Source: Nannocystis pusilla (GTDB lineage: Bacteria > Myxococcota_A > Polyangia > Nannocystales > Nannocystaceae). From it: 64,000 nt of DNA. The stretch is from the NCBI RefSeq assembly GCF_020073745.1, contig NZ_JAIRAU010000006.1, forward strand, positions 1-64,000. Reading direction: 5' to 3'. The position numbers were made by a program, and so were the translations under genes. Shown here in pieces: positions 61,166-64,000 of the stretch. The notes beneath the pieces were generated by a model, which saw only the letters and a program-made list of their open reading frames with translations, was not told the origin of the DNA and made no database searches. Each line of letters starts with the position of its first letter. Position 1 is the first letter of the stretch.

Positions 61166-62479
61166 TCAACCAGGATGCGTCATGAGGCCGTCGGGCGCGC
61201 GGGCGATCCGGCGCGCACCCCACAGGAGGACCAATCCCCCGAGCAACACCGGGATCGCGGTGGTGGCGATCGCGAGGTTGAGGCCCGCGGACTCCGCCGC
61301 CCGCACCGCGGACTCGGTCGGCACCTGACCGGCCAGGTAGGCGGCCTTGGCCCGGTCGCTGACGTAGCCGATCAAGGTGCGCGACAACGCGTCGCCGAAC
61401 GCGTGAATGCAGAAGATGTTGACCGCGAACGCGGTGCCCCGCAGCCACGCCGGCACGCACCCGACCAGCGCGGCGTTCAGCGGGCCGGTGTTGAGGAACA
61501 GCAGCAGCTCGGCGAAGAAGGCGACCACGAACAGCGCGACGAGGTCGTCCATGCGGGTGAGCAGGACGATGAGCGGCGCGCTCAGCACCAGCCCCGCGCC
61601 GCTCAACCAAAAATAACCTCCGGCCGAACGCGCCTGCAGACGGTCGCCGAGGCTGCCGCCGAGGAGGGTGCCGCACAGACCGGCGAGCACGGTGACGGCG
61701 CCGAACACCGGGCCGGCGCTGGCGGTGCTCATGCCGTGCACGCGCTCGAGGTAGGTCGGCATCCACAACGACAGGCCGCCGACGGTGAAGGTCATCATCG
61801 CCAGGCCGACGGTGTTGATCCGCCAGGCGGGGGTGCGGACGATCCGCCCCAGCGCGGTGAAGAAGGTGCCCGCCGGACGCGCGCTCGCGGGGTCGAGCCG
61901 GCCGCGCTCGGGCTCGTGGATCCTCGCCGCCAGCGCCGCGAACAGCAGCCCCGGCAGACCGCCGACCAAAAAGACGGCGCGCCAGCCGAAGTGCTCGCCG
62001 ATGAGTCCTCCGAGGATGAAGCCCAGCGCCGAGCCGACCGGGGTGGCGACGTAGAACAGCGCGAGCTTGCGGCTGCGCTCGTCGGGGCCGTAGAGGTCGG
62101 CGATGATCGACGGGGCGGTGGTGGCGTAGGCCGCCTCGCCGATGCCGAGCAGCGCGCGGCACACCAGCAGCTCCTCGTAGCTGCGTGCGAACGCGGCGGC
62201 CAGGGTGGCGACGCTCCACAGCGCGACGCCGCCGGCGATGATGTTCTTGCGCTTGAAGCGGTCGCCGAGGTACCCGAGCGGCGCGGCGATCGTGTACGTG
62301 ATGACGAACAGGCTGCCGAGCAGGCCGCCCTCGGTGTCGCTCAGCGTGAACTCGAGCTTGATCTGCTCGAGCACGCTGCTCAGCAACATCTGGTCGATGT
62401 AGTTGAGGAAGTTGATGACCGTGAGGACGATCAGGATCGCCGCGGCCCGGCCGCGCCATGTCGTGGTCAGATCGCTCAT
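61166..62479 (-). CDS. MFS transporter, spinster-like
   Basis: 437 aa from CAT 62477-62479, twelve predicted helices. The first helix and loop (NFLNYIDQMLLSSVLEQIKLEFTLSDTEGGLLGSLFVITYTIAAPLGYLGDRFKRKNIIA) are characteristic of spinster-type major facilitator proteins, with the DRFKRK loop-2 motif. GIGEAAYATTAPSIIADLY matches motif C-type sequence. Relatives export sphingosine phosphate or other lipids and organic anions; the substrate here is unknown. Its ATG overlaps the stop of the DUF1802 gene by one base (TGATG), so translation is coupled. Confidence 0.9.
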   Translation of the reverse strand: MSDLTTTWRGRAAAILIVLTVINFLNYIDQMLLSSVLEQIKLEFTLSDTEGGLLGSLFVITYTIAAPLGYLGDRFKRKNIIAGGVALWSVATLAAAFARSYEELLVCRALLGIGEAAYATTAPSIIADLYGPDERSRKLALFYVATPVGSALGFILGGLIGEHFGWRAVFLVGGLPGLLFAALAARIHEPERGRLDPASARPAGTFFTALGRIVRTPAWRINTVGLAMMTFTVGGLSLWMPTYLERVHGMSTASAGPVFGAVTVLAGLCGTLLGGSLGDRLQARSAGGYFWLSGAGLVLSAPLIVLLTRMDDLVALFVVAFFAELLLFLNTGPLNAALVGCVPAWLRGTAFAVNIFCIHAFGDALSRTLIGYVSDRAKAAYLAGQVPTESAVRAAESAGLNLAIATTAIPVLLGGLVLLWGARRIARAPDGLMTHPG

Positions 62480-63075
62480 CAACCCTCCAGCGCGGAGCGC
62501 AGCGCGGCCCGCCGGTCGTCGTGCTCGCGGTCGGACAGCACCGGCTCGACGTCGCCCGCGACGGCCGCCGCGAGGTCGACCCACGAGTGACAGCCGGCGT
62601 ACTCGGCGAGGTCGGGCAGCTCGATCGCCTGTCTCGAGCGATAGGTCCGCAGGAGCAGGACCCAAAGGCCAGGTCTACGGTAGGCGAAGCGGTCGGCGAC
62701 GCAGGCGGCGGCGAGGCCGTGCGCTTCGCCGAGCACGTCGAGGCGGGCGAGGTCGCGGACCTCGACGGCGAGGTCGAGCTCGGCCCACAGCTGCAGGCGC
62801 AGGCGATCCGGCGGGGGCGCGTCGGCCAGCACCTGCGGCAGGAGGGCGCGCGCGGCCGGGGCGAGGTCGCGGTCGCGCCCGGGCTCGCGCGCGTGGAAGA
62901 AGGTCGGCAACAGCCAGAAGCCGCGATGCTGCGGGACGAAGGCCGGCGCCTCGCCGGCACGGAGGCGCGGCTCGCGGATCCCGCCCTTGCGCACGAGCAC
63001 GCTCTGCTCGCCGGCGCCGAGGCGCGCGCACAGGACGGCCCACTCCTTGAGGGCGACGGGGGATGTGACCCGCAT
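62479..63075 (-). CDS. DUF1802 family protein
   Basis: 198 aa, cytosolic. The N-terminus (ALKEWAVLCARLGAGEQSVLVRKGGIRE) and FVPQHRGFWLLPTFFHAREP match the DUF1802 family, whose members have this KEWA...RKGGI...FWLxPTxxH pattern; relatives occur in many bacteria without known function. It is coupled by overlap to the MFS transporter gene. A four-unit 14-nt repeat (62628-62673) lies inside the coding sequence. It is divergent from the HExxH lipoprotein gene with 24 bp between starts. Confidence 0.85.
   Translation of the reverse strand: MRVTSPVALKEWAVLCARLGAGEQSVLVRKGGIREPRLRAGEAPAFVPQHRGFWLLPTFFHAREPGRDRDLAPAARALLPQVLADAPPPDRLRLQLWAELDLAVEVRDLARLDVLGEAHGLAAACVADRFAYRRPGLWVLLLRTYRSRQAIELPDLAEYAGCHSWVDLAAAVAGDVEPVLSDREHDDRRAALRSALEG
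62628..62673. repeat. Four-unit 14-nt repeat inside the DUF1802 gene
   Basis: CCTG 62628, TAGG 62642, CAGG 62656 and CAGG 62670 are exactly 14 nt apart within coding sequence. As 14 is not a multiple of 3, the period is a DNA-level property and not a protein repeat. Confidence 0.6.
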
Positions 63076-63099
63076 GGGCGCTCAGGCTACCATGGGCGG

Positions 63100-64000
63100 G
63101 TGTTCGGGCGTCGACGGCGATGGCGAGCTCGCGCCGCCCTGGCGAGCCTCGTCGCGCTCGGCGGCTGCGCGCACGCCGGTGCGCGCGGGCAGGACGGGGC
63201 GCTGCGCTGGCGCTACCGGGTCGAGGTGCCGGCGGGGCTCGACCACCTGCGCGTCGCGGTGTGCTTCCCCGACGGCGCGCCGCGGCGCCTGACGATCGAC
63301 GAGGACGACGCGGCGGCGGTCGCGGCGGTGCGCGAGGTCGAGGCCGAGGGCGGCTCGGCGCACCTCGACGTCGAGGCGGCGGCGATCGTGCTCGGACCGC
63401 TGCGTGCCGGGGCGTGCGTGCGCTACTCGGTGGCCGTCGACGCGCTGCTCGAGGGCTCGGGTTCGCGCCTGCACGCGCGCGTCGGCGAGGTCGTGTCGAT
63501 CGACCCGCGCCTGGTGCTGTGGCGCCCGGCGAAGCTCTACTACGAGGCCGACGTGGCGCTCGAGCTGGCGCTCGCGCCGGGGTTGAAGGCGTCGGTGCCG
63601 TGGCCGGCGACCGGCGAGGATCAGTACCGACTGCCGGTGACGTCGTTGATGTGGGCGTCGCAGGCGGTGTTCGGGGCGCTCACGACGCAGACGGTCGAGG
63701 CCGCGGGGGCGACGTTCTCGGTGGCGATCGTCGACCAGCCGCGCAAGCTCAGCGCGGCGGGCGTGACGAACTGGCTGACGAACGCGGCCGAGACGGTGGC
63801 GGCGCTGTACGGGCGCTTCCCGACCGAGCGCATGCAGGTGGTGGTGCTGCCGTTCCCGGGCGGCGGCGGGCCGGTGTACTTCGGCATGGCGCTGCGCGGC
63901 GGCGGACCGGCGGTGCAGCTGCTCGTGTCGAGCGAGGCGGCCGACCACACGTTCCCCGGCGAGTGGGTGGCGATCCACGAGTTCCTCCACCACGGCATGC
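63100..64000 (+). CDS. Lipoprotein with M61/M1-like HExxH site, 3' end outside the window
   Basis: Open from GTG 63100 to the window edge (300 codons). The N-terminus MFGRRRRWRARAALASLVALGGC is a lipoprotein signal with the Cys at residue 23. A beta-rich region follows (WRYRVEVPAGLDHLRVAVCFPDG, ACVRYSVAVDALL), then a catalytic-domain-like section (TNWLTNAAETVAALYGRFPTERMQVVVLPFPGGGGPVYFGMALRGGG) ending in EWVAIHEFLHHGM, an HEXXH zinc site. The order (N-terminal beta domain, then gluzincin) resembles the M61 peptidase at 19230-21089. The rest, including the third zinc ligand, is beyond the window. Confidence 0.75.
   Translation, partial: MFGRRRRWRARAALASLVALGGCAHAGARGQDGALRWRYRVEVPAGLDHLRVAVCFPDGAPRRLTIDEDDAAAVAAVREVEAEGGSAHLDVEAAAIVLGPLRAGACVRYSVAVDALLEGSGSRLHARVGEVVSIDPRLVLWRPAKLYYEADVALELALAPGLKASVPWPATGEDQYRLPVTSLMWASQAVFGALTTQTVEAAGATFSVAIVDQPRKLSAAGVTNWLTNAAETVAALYGRFPTERMQVVVLPFPGGGGPVYFGMALRGGGPAVQLLVSSEAADHTFPGEWVAIHEFLHHGM

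Overview
The window is about 70% GC and carries no rRNA, tRNA or CRISPR array that I could find. Several traits point to a myxobacterium (Myxococcota), most likely the Nannocystis/Plesiocystis/Enhygromyxa group. These are many lipoproteins with long Thr/Ser/Gly/Asp stalks after the lipid-bound Cys, a serine protease with a MYXO-CTERM tail, Cys-rich DUF4215-type repeat proteins, fibro-slime domain proteins, an AgmX/PglI C-terminal protein and Cys-paired Sel1-like repeats. The taxonomic call is inference from gene content.

Layout. 1-11.2 kb: end of a Cys-rich lipoprotein, topA with a Lys/Ala-rich tail, a low-molecular-weight phosphatase coupled to a lipoprotein, a two-gene c-type cytochrome/DUF5777 unit, acylphosphatase, a Sel1-like lipoprotein and a lipoprotein with no visible start codon. 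11.2-19.2 kb: a secreted protein, two parts of the AmmeMemoRadiSam system (MEMO plus radical SAM), an epoxide-hydrolase-like enzyme, an overlapping GNAT/heme-oxygenase-like pair, a repeat-bearing gap and a sigma-54-type activator with a degenerate GAFTGA loop. 19.2-30 kb: M61 peptidase, PhoD-like phosphatase, B3/4 protein, a molybdenum hydroxylase operon (Fe-S, Mo, FAD and a small Cys/His protein), duplicated small membrane proteins and a PhzF-like isomerase. 30-32.2 kb: an AT-richer island with an AbiE-type toxin-antitoxin pair behind two long inverted repeats, next to a truncated ATP-grasp-like gene. 32.2-45.5 kb: an acyl-AMP-ligase-like pseudoenzyme, a surface protease region, a GST with a divergent WYL regulator, a siroheme nitrite/sulfite reductase, a UbiA/membrane glycosyltransferase pair and a deoxynucleoside kinase. 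45.5-64 kb: an AgmX-type protein, a ferritin-like lipoprotein, a lipase maturation factor, rtcB with a structured leader, five surface lipoproteins including two paralogue pairs, a frameshifted MpaB-type oxygenase gene, an MFS transporter, a DUF1802 gene and the start of an HExxH lipoprotein.

The most unusual signal is not a gene. Short motifs centred on CATG (or CAGG/CCTG) recur at an exact 14-nt period. Runs of five to seven units fill three convergent gene junctions (4056-4158, 22858-22931, 33798-33871). Pairs and triplets with the same geometry occur in about 30 further places, inside coding sequences on both strands and around start codons. Adjacent units can form 7-bp hairpins with 4-nt loops. 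I could not match this to a repeat family that I know.
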